A stretch of DNA of 64,000 bases from Cupriavidus sp. (GTDB lineage: Bacteria; Pseudomonadota; Gammaproteobacteria; Burkholderiales; Burkholderiaceae): NCBI GenBank assembly GCA_031180665.1, contig JAPSLP010000007.1, positions 62,001 through 126,000 on the forward strand, read 5' to 3'. Positions 16,052 to 30,753 of the stretch are shown here, piece by piece; the stretch's first letter is position 1; every line of letters begins with the position of its first letter. The notes below the pieces were generated by a model. The model saw only the letters and a list, made by a program, of their open reading frames with translations, searched no databases and was not told the origin of the DNA. The translations under genes were made by a program, and so were the position numbers.

Positions 16052-18741
16052 AGCGGCGGCAACGGCTTCGAGATCTTGCGCGGGCGCCGACGACGCGAAG
16101 ACGAAGACGAAGACCCCGGCGACGGCCGGCCGGCATGATCGGCCATGCCGAAGCGCGCGATCTGCGCGACACGATCGGCCGGCGGCTCCTCCACCGACAC
16201 GGACACAACGTCGCCCTCGCCCTCCGGCCCCGCCGCCCGTTCGAGTTCGGCCAGCATCCGCGCGATGCGGTTGGCCAGCTTCTCGGTGCTCAACTTCTCG
16301 CGCAGGAATTCGACGATCAGCGGAAACGACAGCGGGGTCGGCCGCTTCAGCACACGCAGGTCCAGCCGCAGCCCTGCCAGCCGGTCCAGCGTGCGCGACA
16401 GCCGCACGGCATCGAGCTCCTGGTTCAGGACCTCGCGCTCGGCCTGGCCCAGCAGCAGATTGCCGGGATCGTGCTTGCGGAACACCTCGTAGAACAGGCT
16501 CGACGAGGCCTGCAACTGGCGGGCACTCTTGTGCGCCCCGGGGTAGCCCTGGAACACCAGTCCCGACACCCGTGCGATCTCACGAAAGCGCCGCAGCGAC
16601 AGCTCGCCCGCGTTGAGGCTGGCCAGCACGTCGGCGACCAGATCGCGCTGCCGCTCCTGCGCCAGCACCAGCGGCAGCCAGTGCGCCCAGTCGAGCGGCG
16701 CGGCCGACAGCAATTCCAGCCCGTAGTCGTTGACCGCGACCGAGATCGTGGTCGGCAACTGCGAGCCGAGCCGCCACGCCAGCAGGCTGCCCAGGCCAAG
16801 ATGCACGGAACGGCCGGCAAACGGATACAGGAACAGATGCGAGCCCTCGCGCGAGCTCAACGTCTCGGCCAGCAGCGTGGTGCGCGTCGGCAGCGCCGAC
16901 CAGCGCTGCTGCAGCTCGACCAGAGGCCGGATCAGCGGCAGCTCCGGCGTATCGGCGGGATCGAGCTTGCCGGCGGCGGCGTCCTCGAGCGTGGCGACGA
17001 CCGCGTCGGCCAGTTCCGTCGACAAGGGCATGCGCCCGCCGTTCCAGCGCGGCACCACGGGGCGTCCCTTGTCGGCGCGGCGCACGTACGCGGTCATCTC
17101 CTGCACGCGCACCAGTTCCAGCAGCCGGCCGCCGAACAGGAAGCAGTCGCCCGGCGACAGGCGCGCGATAAAGCCTTCCTCGACCGTGCCGAGCGACGCG
17201 CCGCCGCGTCCCGCGCGGCTCCAGTAGCGCACCTGCATGGTCGCATCGCTGACGATGGTGCCGACGCTCATCCGATGACGGCGCGCGAGGCGAACGTCCG
17301 GCACGCGCCAGACGCCTTGCTCGTCGGGCTGCACGCGCCGGTAGTCCGGATAGGCCGACAGGCTGCTGCCGCCCTGCCGCACGAAATCCAGGCACCACTG
17401 CCACTCGGCGTCGGTCAGCGTGCGATAGGCATAGGCGCCGCGCACTTCGTCGAGCAGCGCAGCGGGAACGAAGCCGCCGCCCAGCGCCACCGTGACCAGA
17501 TGCTGTACCAGCACGTCGAGCGGCTTGTCGGGCGACTCGCGCGCTTCGATGCGCCCGGCCATGACCGCGTGGCGAGCCGCCACCGCTTCCACCAGTTCGA
17601 GGCTGTGGGTCGGCACGATGGTCACGCGCGAGGGCCGACCCGGCGCATGGCCCGAGCGCCCCGCACGCTGCAGCAGCCGCGCCACGCCCTTGGGAGAGCC
17701 GACCTGCAGCACGCGTTCGACCGGCAGGAAATCGACGCCCAGATCGAGGGTGGAGGTGCAGACCACCGCCTTCAGCGCGCCTGTCTTCAGGCCCACCTCG
17801 ACCCATTCGCGCACGTCGCGGTCAAGCGAGCCGTGATGCAGCGCGAGCCGGCCCGCCCAGTCGGGCCGCGCCTCGAGCAGCGCCAGGTACCAGCGCTCGG
17901 CCTGCGAGCGGGTATTCAGGAAGACCAGCGTCGTGCTGCTGCCGTCGATCTCGCGCACCACATGCGGCAGCATCGACAGGCCCAGATGCCCGGCCCACGG
18001 AAAGCGCCCCGCGGCATCGGGCAGCAGCGTATCGACGATCAGCTGCTTCGGGATCTTGCCCCGCACCAGCTCGCGCCGATCGCGCGGCGTGCCCGACAGC
18101 AACACCTCGCTGGCATGGTCCAGATTGCCCAGCGTGGCCGACAAACCCCAGACCACCAGATCGGGACACCAGCGCCGCAGGCGCGCCAGCGCCAGTTGCA
18201 CCTGCACGCCGCGCTTGTTGCCGATCAGCTCGTGCCATTCGTCGACCACCACCATGCGCACGCGGCCGAGCGCCTCCTTGGCGTCGGCCCGCGTCAGCAG
18301 CAGCGACAGGCTCTCGGGCGTGGTGACCAGCGCGGTCGGCAGCCGCCGCGCCTGCGCGGCACGCTCGCTGCTGCCGGTGTCGCCGGTGCGCAGGCCGACG
18401 GTCCAGTTCAGGCCCAGGTCGGCCAGCGGCGCCTGCAGGGCCCGCGCGGTGTCCGCCGCCAGAGCGCGCATCGGCGTCAGCCACAGCACGGTCAACGGCG
18501 GCGCGATGCAAGCCTGCGCCGCCGGCTCGCCATGGCGCAGCAGCGCGCCGAGCCAGGCCGCGTAGGTCTTGCCGGTGCCGGTGGTGGCATGCACGAGGCC
18601 GCTGCGGCCTTCGCCGATCGCCTGCCACACCTGGCGCTGGAACGGGAACGGCTGCCAGCCGCGCTGCGCGAACCATTGCGGCAGCGCCTGCGCCAGCGGC
18701 GCGGCGGGCAAGGCCGGCGCATCGGCCGCGCGCGCGCTCAT
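16048..18741 (-). CDS. ligase-associated Lhr-like DEAD/DEAH-box DNA helicase
   Basis: Superfamily 2 helicase of 897 residues with the Lhr-core arrangement. Motif I is TTGTGKT near residue 54, Ia TPMRALA, II DEWHE (a DExH variant), [21 protein letters not shown] and [14 protein letters not shown] winged-helix plus Lhr C-terminal region extends to residue 870, followed by a Ser/Arg-rich tail. It unwinds or remodels DNA with ATP hydrolysis and is inferred to act with the ligase and exonuclease in repair. I start it at ATG 18741 because that codon overlaps the ligase stop and MSARAAD precedes the conserved fold; the open frame further upstream lies inside the ligase gene. Confidence 0.92.
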   Translation of the reverse strand: MSARAADAPALPAAPLAQALPQWFAQRGWQPFPFQRQVWQAIGEGRSGLVHATTGTGKTYAAWLGALLRHGEPAAQACIAPPLTVLWLTPMRALAADTARALQAPLADLGLNWTVGLRTGDTGSSERAAQARRLPTALVTTPESLSLLLTRADAKEALGRVRMVVVDEWHELIGNKRGVQVQLALARLRRWCPDLVVWGLSATLGNLDHASEVLLSGTPRDRRELVRGKIPKQLIVDTLLPDAAGRFPWAGHLGLSMLPHVVREIDGSSTTLVFLNTRSQAERWYLALLEARPDWAGRLALHHGSLDRDVREWVEVGLKTGALKAVVCTSTLDLGVDFLPVERVLQVGSPKGVARLLQRAGRSGHAPGRPSRVTIVPTHSLELVEAVAARHAVMAGRIEARESPDKPLDVLVQHLVTVALGGGFVPAALLDEVRGAYAYRTLTDAEWQWCLDFVRQGGSSLSAYPDYRRVQPDEQGVWRVPDVRLARRHRMSVGTIVSDATMQVRYWSRAGRGGASLGTVEEGFIARLSPGDCFLFGGRLLELVRVQEMTAYVRRADKGRPVVPRWNGGRMPLSTELADAVVATLEDAAAGKLDPADTPELPLIRPLVELQQRWSALPTRTTLLAETLSSREGSHLFLYPFAGRSVHLGLGSLLAWRLGSQLPTTISVAVNDYGLELLSAAPLDWAHWLPLVLAQERQRDLVADVLASLNAGELSLRRFREIARVSGLVFQGYPGAHKSARQLQASSSLFYEVFRKHDPGNLLLGQAEREVLNQELDAVRLSRTLDRLAGLRLDLRVLKRPTPLSFPLIVEFLREKLSTEKLANRIARMLAELERAAGPEGEGDVVSVSVEEPPADRVAQIARFGMADHAGRPSPGSSSSSSRRRRPRKISKPLPPL

Positions 18742-20431
18742 GCCGCCTCCCCGCGCTGGCCGGGCGGCAGCATGCCCTGCAGCGTCTGCAGCGTGTCGGC
18801 CTCCTCGATGGTCTTGTCGGTACGCCAGCGCAGCATGCGGGGGAAGCGCACCGCGATGCCGCTCTTGTGCCGGCTGCTGCGGGCGATGCCCTCGAAGCCC
18901 AGCTCGAACACCTGGGTCGGCTCGACGCTGCGCACCGGCCCGAAGGTCTCGATGGTGGTCCGCCGCACGATCGCGTCGACCTGCCGCATCTCCTGGTCGG
19001 TCAGCCCGGAGTAGGCCTTGGCGAACGGCACCAGCACCCTGTCCTCGGTGCCCGCCGGCGCGCTCCATACCGCGAAGGTGAAGTCGGTGTACAGGCTGGC
19101 GCGGCGGCCGTGGCCGCGCTGCGCGTAGATCAGCACTGCGTCGACCGCGTACGGATCGATCTTCCATTTCCACCAGACGCCGACATCCTTGGTCCGGCCC
19201 GCGCCATAGGCGGCATCGAGCGCCTTGAGCATGAAGCCCTCGACGCCGAGCTCGCGCGACGATTCGCGCAGCACCGCGTACCCCGGCCAGTCGTCGGCCT
19301 GCACCAGCGGACTCGCCCGCAGCGCCGGATGCCGATGCACGGCGAGCACGCTCTCAAGCGCGATACGGCGCTCGCCCTGCGCGCGCCGGCGCCAGTCCTC
19401 GCCCTGCCATTCGAGCAGGTCGTAGGCCAGCAGCACGGCCGGCGCGTCGCGCAGCAGCTTCGCGCCGAGGTTCTTGCGGCCGATGCGCTGCTGCAGCAAG
19501 GCGAACGGCTGCACCTGCCCGTCGCGCCAGACCACGATCTCGCCGTCGATCACGGTGCCGTCCGGCAACGGCGCGGCCGCCTCGGCCAGTTCGGGGAAAC
19601 GCTCGGTGATCAGGTCCTCGCCACGCGACCAGATCCAGGTCTGCCCATCGCGCCGCACGATCTGCGCGCGGATGCCGTCCCATTTCCATTCGACCTGCCA
19701 TTGCGACACCGGGCCCAGCACCGCGTCGAACTGTTCGAGCGGCGCCTGCAGCGGATGCGCCAGGAAGAAGGGATAGGGCTGGCCGCCGCGGCTGCGCGGC
19801 ACGCTCGTACCGTCAGCGACGTCCTCGCCGTGCTGGCCGGCGCCGTCCGGCGCGATCAGCGCCAGATAGTGCTCGGCATCGGGCCGCGCCGAAATATCGG
19901 TATAGCCGACCATCCGCTCGGCCACCCGCTTCGGGTCGATGCCGGCCACATCGCCCAGCGCGCGTGTGACCAGCAGCCGCGAGACGCCGACGCGAAAGGC
20001 CCCGGTGATCAGCTTGAACAGCACCAGCCGCGCCTGCGCATCGAGCGGTCGCCATAGCGCGTCCAGCCTGGGCAGCAGCACGTCCGGCGGCAGGCCTCGC
20101 AGCGGCAGCAGCCGCTGTTCGACCCATTCGGCCAGGCCTGCATCGTCGGTATGCTCGGACTCGGGCAGCAGCAAGGCGATGGTCTCCGCCAGGTCGCCGA
20201 CAGCCTGGTAGCTCTCCTCGAACAGCCAGGTCGGCAGGCGCGCCGCCTGCTCGGCCAGCGTGCGCAGCATCGCCACCGGTACCATCTGGCGCGGCTTGCC
20301 GCCGGCGAGGAAATAGACGGCCCACGCGGCATCGGCCGGCGGCGCGGCCTGCAGATAGGTGCGCAGCGCCGCGAGCTTCGCGTTGTTCGAGGTGGTCGCG
20401 TCGAGCGCGGCGTAGAGCTCGGCGAAGGCCT

Positions 20432-20435
<4 letters not shown>
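18738..20435 (-). CDS. ATP-dependent DNA ligase (helicase/exonuclease-associated type)
   Basis: DNA ligase of 565 residues. An N-terminal helical DNA-binding domain (1-200) is followed by the adenylation domain with the nucleophile motif [10 protein letters not shown] (Lys near residue 250), motif III-like [14 protein letters not shown], motif IV EGFMLK and motif V WWKWK. The OB-fold carries [20 protein letters not shown] near the C-terminus. It seals nicks through a lysyl-AMP intermediate. It is an accessory ligase in addition to the expected NAD-dependent LigA, which is not in this window. The start at 20435 overlaps the exonuclease stop by 4 bases, and the stop overlaps the helicase start in the same way. 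Together with its neighbours it forms the known ligase-associated repair cassette. Confidence 0.94.
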
Positions 20436-21619
<1,184 letters not shown>

Positions 21620-21749
21620 GGATGCGGACTCCGGCTGCGATGGCCGTGCCGATGAGTCCATCGACAGGCACATCGATTAAACGATGTTATGCCAGCGGCC
21701 GCCGCGAGCCCATCGGACTGAGGCCGACGTGGCCCGGCGCCCCGCACCG

Positions 21750-21765
21750 GGGCACGCTTCTTGCC
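21750..21765 (+). promoter_or_regulatory. sigma54-type -24/-12 element upstream of the PfpI gene
   Basis: GGGCACGcttcTTGCC matches TGGCACG-N4-TTGCW except at the first and last position, with GG and GC exactly 10 bases apart. It precedes the pfpI-like gene by about 155 bases. The 300-base gap between the repair operon and the pfpI gene holds this element and no other gene I can support. Confidence 0.5.
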
Positions 21766-21919
21766 GCTCCAGACCGAAGAGGACACGGACGCCGCCTTCC
21801 CGCAAGACCTGGGGCGCGGCGGCGAGCGCTTTTTTACCGCCGGCCGCAAAAGCTACAAGGTCGGGCCGGTCCGCGTCCGTATCGATGGATCGACTTCCCT
21901 GTGCAACGAGGACCTCAAG

Positions 21920-22531
21920 ATGAACCGGAACACGTCCCCCGACGCCAATCACCCCTTGACGGGCAAGCGCATCGCCTTCCTCGTCACCGACCTGTTCGAG
22001 CAGGTCGAACTGACCGGACCGCGCCAGGCCCTGCAGCAGGCCGGCGCCGAAACCGTGATCGTTGCCCCGCACGATGGCGAGGTGCAGGGCGTCCAGCACG
22101 ACAAGAAGGCCGACCGCTTCGGCGTGCAGGCGACGCTCGCACAGGCCCATCCCGACGATTTCGACGGCGTGGTGCTGCCCGGCGGCACCATGAACGCCGA
22201 CGCCCTGCGGCTGGACCAGGCCGCGCAGCGCTTCGTCAGGAAGATGCAGGACGACGGCAAGCCGATCGCGGTGATCTGCCATGGTCCGTGGCTGCTGGTC
22301 TCCGCGGGCCTGGTCAAGGGCCGCATGCTGACCAGCTGGCCGTCGCTGGCCGACGATATCCGCAACGCGGGCGGCGAATGGGTCGACCGCGAAGTCGTAC
22401 GCGACGGCAACTGGGTCAGCAGCCGCAAGCCGGACGATATCCCCGCGTTCAACCAGGAGATCGTCACGCTGTTCGGCGAACTGGGCAAACGTACGGGCCA
22501 GGGCAGCGAAGCGCGCGCCGGCCAGGCCTGA
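21920..22531 (+). CDS. PfpI/DJ-1 family type 1 glutamine amidotransferase-like protein
   Basis: Protein of 203 residues with the DJ-1/PfpI fold. It has a core start GKRIAFLVTDLFEQVELTGP, an acidic residue in the elbow region (LPGGTMNAD) and the nucleophile Cys in VICHGPWLL near residue 117. Members act as stress-induced chaperones, deglycases or peptidases; which activity applies here is unknown. The ATG at 21920 is preceded by ACGAGGACCTCAAG; the open frame upstream of it has no family similarity. It is followed 18 bases later by the RsbT-RsbX-like gene, suggesting one operon. A sigma54-type element lies upstream. The position at the edge of the glycogen/trehalose island fits a stress role. 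Confidence 0.88.
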   Translation: MNRNTSPDANHPLTGKRIAFLVTDLFEQVELTGPRQALQQAGAETVIVAPHDGEVQGVQHDKKADRFGVQATLAQAHPDDFDGVVLPGGTMNADALRLDQAAQRFVRKMQDDGKPIAVICHGPWLLVSAGLVKGRMLTSWPSLADDIRNAGGEWVDREVVRDGNWVSSRKPDDIPAFNQEIVTLFGELGKRTGQGSEARAGQA

Positions 22532-22549
22532 TGACCCCGGCACGCAGCC

Positions 22550-23734
22550 ATGCAGACTCGTATCGCCATCGACGCGACCGACGATCTCGCGAACGCGCAT
22601 GACGCGGCCACGGAACTGGCGGTGCGCTGCGGCTTCGGCGAAATCGCCACCGAACGGCTTGGCCGCGCAGCGGTCGCTGCGGCCACCGGCATGCTCGACC
22701 ACGCCGGTGGCGGCGTGCTGCACCTGCGGCCGCTACAGGAGGAGGTGACCGGGGCCGCCGCCCCGCAGGTCGAAATCCTGGCCGTCGACCGGCCGGGCCC
22801 GCGAGATGGCTCGCCCGGTGCCGACGGCAGGCAGGCGGGCGCCCGCGCGGGCGGCAGGCTCGCCGCGCTGTACGAACTGGTTACCGCGCTCGACCGCTAC
22901 GACAGCCCCGCCGGCTCGGTGATTCGCATGACGCTGTCCCCGGCGGATCGACCCGGCCCGGTGTCGCTGCCCGCCGTGGCGGTGGGCGTGGTGTGGGCGC
23001 CCGCCGACGGCGATGCCGCGCCGGGCGGGCTCAATATCCATTCGGCACGCGGGCTGTCGACCGTAGTGCTGGGCCTGGGACGCGGCGCGGAAGCGGCGCG
23101 ACGAGTCGCGGCGCTGCAGGGTTTCGGCGCACAGATGCAGCAGATCGACCGCGTCCGCGCCACGCTGCCCGGCGGCGGCGACATGGCGCTGGCGGCGGCC
23201 CAGATCGAAGCGCAGGCGGGCCATGTGCGCGTGGCCGGCGCCGGCCGCTTCTGCGCCTGCGTGATCGAAGCGGGCAGCGATGGCGCCGCCCCGCTCGCGG
23301 TACAGCCGTTGCTGCGTCAGCGCGAGACCCTGGTCGACGGCGGTGCGACGGTGCGCGGACCGCTGGCCCAGGCCCAGGCGGGCTGGCCATCGTACGCGCT
23401 GCTGGTGCTGCATGACGACGGCCTGTCCTGGCCGTGGACGCTGGAGGCCTATCCCGGCCTGCTGGCTTGCCATCCGGCCATCGTCGCCGCGGTGCTGCAC
23501 CGCGATTACTGCCGGCAGCCCGGCCACGGCTGCGTGCTGGTGTGCCGCCGCAGCGAGGAATGCAGCAAGCCCTCGCCCGCCCGCGCCCCCCTGCCCGCCG
23601 CCGCGGCGACGGGCGGCACGGTGGGGGTGAGCGCTGCCGAAGGAGACGGCAGCCGCCCCGTCGCGTCCGCACGGGGCCCGGGCGGCACCACCCGGCGCCG
23701 CCGCAGTCCCGGTGCGGGACGTCCGACTGCCTGA
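22550..23734 (+). CDS. degenerate RsbT-RsbX-like fusion (anti-sigma kinase plus PP2C-like phosphatase)
   Basis: Protein of 394 residues. Residues 1-70 resemble an RsbT/RsbW-type GHKL ATPase (VRCGFGEIATERLGRAAVAA, then GMLDHAGGGVLHL), but the N-box Glu and Asn that bind Mg-ATP are absent. Residues about 150-325 resemble the RsbX/SpoIIE PP2C-like phosphatase (STVVLGLGRGAEAARR, AGHVRVAGAGRFCACVIEAG, LLVLHDDGLSWPW, YPGLLACHPAIVAAVLHRDY). There the usual DGLGHG metal Asp is replaced by LGLGRG. The last 60 residues are Pro/Ala/Arg-rich. Both catalytic centres therefore look lost. Such proteins normally belong to partner-switching stress signalling with an STAS protein; none is encoded here. It is probably co-transcribed with the PfpI gene. 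Confidence 0.65.
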   Translation: MQTRIAIDATDDLANAHDAATELAVRCGFGEIATERLGRAAVAAATGMLDHAGGGVLHLRPLQEEVTGAAAPQVEILAVDRPGPRDGSPGADGRQAGARAGGRLAALYELVTALDRYDSPAGSVIRMTLSPADRPGPVSLPAVAVGVVWAPADGDAAPGGLNIHSARGLSTVVLGLGRGAEAARRVAALQGFGAQMQQIDRVRATLPGGGDMALAAAQIEAQAGHVRVAGAGRFCACVIEAGSDGAAPLAVQPLLRQRETLVDGGATVRGPLAQAQAGWPSYALLVLHDDGLSWPWTLEAYPGLLACHPAIVAAVLHRDYCRQPGHGCVLVCRRSEECSKPSPARAPLPAAAATGGTVGVSAAEGDGSRPVASARGPGGTTRRRRSPGAGRPTA

Positions 23735-23781
23735 GCCGGATCGCGCGGCACCGCTTCGGATACTTTCTGCCAGCGCGGCAC

Positions 23782-23794
23782 TGTAGTTTTTACA
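23782..23794 (+). promoter_or_regulatory. TGTAGTTTTTACA upstream element of the glgE promoter
   Basis: Inverted repeat TGTA-N5-TACA located about 125 bases upstream of the -24 element. It differs by one base from the element at 42112-42124 upstream of glgA. The distance suits an enhancer-binding protein; the binding protein is unknown. Confidence 0.5.
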
Positions 23795-23915
23795 GGCCAC
23801 ATTTCGGTGCTTGTCATTTCGGCAAGCGGCGCTCCTGCCGCAATCTCGCGCCATCCCTTGCGGGGCAAGGCAGGCTCCGTGGGCGCGTCGGTGCTTGTCC
23901 GACGCGGCGGTATAT

Positions 23916-23931
23916 TGGCACGCGCTTCGCA
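23916..23931 (+). promoter_or_regulatory. sigma54-type -24/-12 promoter of the glgE operon
   Basis: TGGCACGcgctTCGCA matches the consensus TGGCACG-N4-TTGCW at all but one position, with correct GG-N10-GC spacing. It ends 41 bases before the GTG start of glgE, so the mRNA leader would be about 30 bases. The 237 bases between the upstream gene and glgE hold this promoter and the TGTAGTTTTTACA element. Confidence 0.65.
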
Positions 23932-23971
23932 TCAGTGCCCGGACTGTCCTTCGCTTCCAGCGAGCCTATCC

Positions 23972-26900
23972 GTGCGCATCTGCCAGATCGACCCGAATTT
24001 CGTCCACCAGGCCAATGACGGCACCCTCGGGGCCTTGGCCCGGGCCAAGGCGCTCGGCTTCGATCATGTGCTGCTGGCAGGCGCCTCTCCCCTGCATACC
24101 CCGCCCGAGACGCTGGCCGCGATGGCCGCCCACTGCCGCGCGCAAGGGCTGGCCTGCCTGCTGGAGCTGGCGCTGGACCGCTATCCCGACGGCGCCGCGC
24201 CGATCGATCCGGGCTGGCGGCACGACGGTGCGATGCCCGATCCGCGCGACACCGACAACCATCTGCCGGGGGCCCGCCTTCGCTGGCACGACGAAGGCGC
24301 CGCCGGGGCGCTGGTGTCGTGGTGGACCGAACGGCTGCAGGGCCTGGCCGAACTCGATATTGCCGGCTATGTGTGCCGCGCGCCGGCCCGCGTGGCGGGG
24401 CGGCACTGGGCCAGGCTGATCGCGGCTTTGAAGGGCGCGGGCGCAGGCGCAGGCGGCAAGTCCAGCGGCGCGCGCCGCCCGCCGCTGATGCTGGCCTGGA
24501 CGCCCGGCACCAGCCCGGCGCAACTGGCCGACCTGGCCGGCGGCGGCTCGGGTAGCGGCTCGGGTAGCGGCTCAGGTACCGGCTCGGGTAGCGGCTTCGA
24601 TGGCGCCTTCTGCTCGCTGCCGTGGTGGGACTACCGCAGCCCCTGGCTGACCGAGGAAATCGCCCGGCTACGGCCGTTCGGCGCGGTACTGGCCGCGCCC
24701 GCGATGCAGGCCCGGGGCCTGGACGCGCTGGCGGCGCGGCGCGCCTTGTGGACCGCAGCAGCGGTGGGCGACGGCATCCTGGTGCCCGCCGACTTCGAAT
24801 GCGGTGGCGGCGATTGCGAGGAAGACCCGCCGCGCGGCGATGGCGATGCGGATGCGGGGCTCAGCTACGACCTGTCGCACGAGCTGATCCATGCCAATGC
24901 CTGGATCGCCGCGCGCGGTCCGGCCCCGGCGCTGGCCGTGCGGCAGCTCAGCGGCGCCGATGGCGCCCTGATCGCGCTGGCCCGGCTGCCGCTGCCCGCG
25001 GCCGGCGCGCCGCTGCCGCTGGCCATCGTCATCAATCCCGATACCCAGCAGCCGGCCAGCCTCGGCGCGGACCGCATCCTGAGCGCGCTGCCGCATGGCG
25101 CCGGCACGCTGCTGGCCGCCGACGGCGGCCCCGGCGGCGGCATCGAACCCGGCACGCTGCTCGATGCGCTGGACAACATCACGCTGGCCCCGGCCGGCGT
25201 GCAGCTGTTCCATGCCGCCCCGTCCGCGGCGCTGGCAGAGCCGGCCCGGCGCGAGGGCAAGCGCTTCGGCGCCTCGGTGCGCGCCGCCCTCGAGCGCAGC
25301 GTCGCCGCGGCGGTGCAGGCGCCGCGCATCGCCATCGAGAACGTCGCGCCGGCCTGCGACAACGGCCGCTTCGCGGTGCGCCGCGTGACCGGCGAGCGCG
25401 TCGAGGTCAGCGCGGATATCTGGATGGACGGCCACGACAAGCTCGCCGCCGTGGTGCTGTGGCGCGGTCCCGGCGAGGAGAGCTGGCACGAAGCGCCGAT
25501 GGTGCCGACCGTCAACGACCGCTGGGTCGGCAGCTTTGCGCTGACCGCGCTGGGCCGGCACGAATTCACCGTCGAGGCGTGGCACGATGCCTTCGCCACC
25601 TGGTGCGACGAGGTCACCAAGAAGAAGCAGGCCGGCGTCGACGTGACGCTGGAGATCGAGGAAGGCGCGCGCCTGGTCGCCAATACGCTGCGGCACGGCC
25701 GCGCCGGGGAGCGCGAGGCATCGCGCGCGCTGCGCGAGGTCGTCGCCGAACTGGAGGCCGCCGCCAAGGACGACCTGCGCCGGCTCGAGATCCTGCTGTC
25801 GCCGCACACCCGCACGCTGATGCAGGCCGCCGATCCGCGCCACTTCTCCACGCGCCATCCGGTCGCGATGCCGGTCGAGGCCGACCGGCTGGCGGCGCGC
25901 TTCGCCAGCTGGTACGAGCTCTTTCCGCGCTCGCAGAGCGGCGACGCGGAGCGCCACGGCACCTTCGACGACGTGATCCAGCGCCTGCCGGCGATCCGCG
26001 CGATGGGCTTCGACGTGCTGTACTTCCCGCCGATCCACCCGATCGGGCGCGCCAACCGCAAGGGCCGCAACAACAGCCTGCGCGCCGCGCCCGACGATCC
26101 GGGCAGCCCGTATGCGATCGGCTCGACCGAGGGCGGTCACGACGCGATCCATCCGCAGCTGGGAACCATCGAGGACTTCCGCCGCCTGCGCGCGGCCAGC
26201 GCCGCGGCGGGGCTGGAGCTGGCGCTGGACTTCGCGATCCAGTGTTCGCCCGACCATCCGTGGCTGCGCGAGCACCCCGAATGGTTCGCGCACCGGCCCG
26301 ACGGCTCGCTGCGCTACGCGGAGAATCCGCCGAAGAAATACGAGGACATCGTCAACGTCGACTTCTATGCCAAGGGCGGCGCCGCGCCCGCGCTGTGGAT
26401 CGCGCTGCGCGACGTGGTGATGTTCTGGGTCAGCGAGGGCGTGCGCATCTTCCGCGTCGACAACCCGCACACCAAGCCGCTGCCGTTCTGGGAATGGATG
26501 ATCGCCAACGTGCGCGAGCGCCATCCCGACACCATCTTCCTGGCCGAGGCCTTCACGCGGCCCAAGATGATGGCGCGGCTGGCCAAACTCGGCTTCAGCC
26601 AGTCGTACACCTACTTCACCTGGCGCAACCACAAGCGCGAGCTGATCGAGTACATGACGGAGCTGACGCGCACGCCGCTGCGCGAATACTTCCGCCCGCA
26701 CTTCTTCGTCAACACGCCGGATATCAACCCCTACTTCCTGCACGACTCGGGCCGGCCGGGCTTTCTGATCCGCGCCGCGCTGGCGACGCTGCTGTCCGGA
26801 CTCTGGGGCATGTACAACGGCTTCGAGCTGTGCGAAGGCACGCCGCTGGTGGTGGGAGGGGTGACCAAGGAGGAGTATCTCGATTCGGAGAAGTACCAGC

Positions 26901-27318
26901 TGCGCGCCTGGGACTGGCACCGGCCCGGCAATATCGTCGCCGAGATCACGCGGCTGAACCAGATTCGCGCCAGCCATCCGGCGCTGCAGAACCACCTCGG
27001 CCTGCGCTTCCTGCATGCGAGCGACGATGCGGTGCTGTACTTCGCCCGCTATGTGCCCACCTCGCACGAGCCGGACGCGGGCTTCGGCGACGACGTGCTG
27101 CTGGTCGCGATCAACCTGGACCCGCGCACCGTGCGCGAGGCCGATATCGAACTGCCGCTATGGGAGTGGGGCCTGCCCGATCACGGCGCGCTGGCTGCCG
27201 AGGAGCTGATGCATGGCCACCGCTTCCAGTGGCAAGGCAAGCATCAGCGCATCCGCCTCGATCCGCATGCGCTGCCGTTCGCCCTGTGGCATGTCAAGCC
27301 AAGACGCGAGGAGTCTGC

Positions 27319-27322
<4 letters not shown>
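23972..27322 (+). CDS. glgE: alpha-1,4-glucan:maltose-1-phosphate maltosyltransferase with an extra N-terminal barrel-like domain
   Basis: GlgE adds maltose from maltose 1-phosphate to the end of an alpha-1,4-glucan. Residues about 450-1116 are a complete GlgE: an N-terminal domain from [14 protein letters not shown], then a GH13 barrel with nucleophile Asp in [10 protein letters not shown], general acid Glu in FLAEAFTRP and third acid in NTPDINPYF. Residues 1-445 are an addition that resembles another GH13-type barrel ([31 protein letters not shown]) but lacks its catalytic acids and contains a Gly-Ser linker near residues 191-208. The usual enzyme has about 660-700 residues. The GTG at 23972 is chosen as the start of the first conserved-looking stretch ([10 protein letters not shown]). 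The stop overlaps treS as ATGA. The substrate is made by the maltokinase encoded next. Confidence 0.9.
24544..24595. repeat. 12-base tandem repeat encoding a Gly-Ser linker inside glgE
   Basis: GGCTCGGGTAGC and a variant recur four times in tandem and encode [15 protein letters not shown]. The repeat interrupts the degenerate N-terminal domain of the GlgE fusion and keeps the frame. Confidence 0.88.
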
Positions 27323-30744
<3,422 letters not shown>

Positions 30745-30753
30745 GACGCAATC

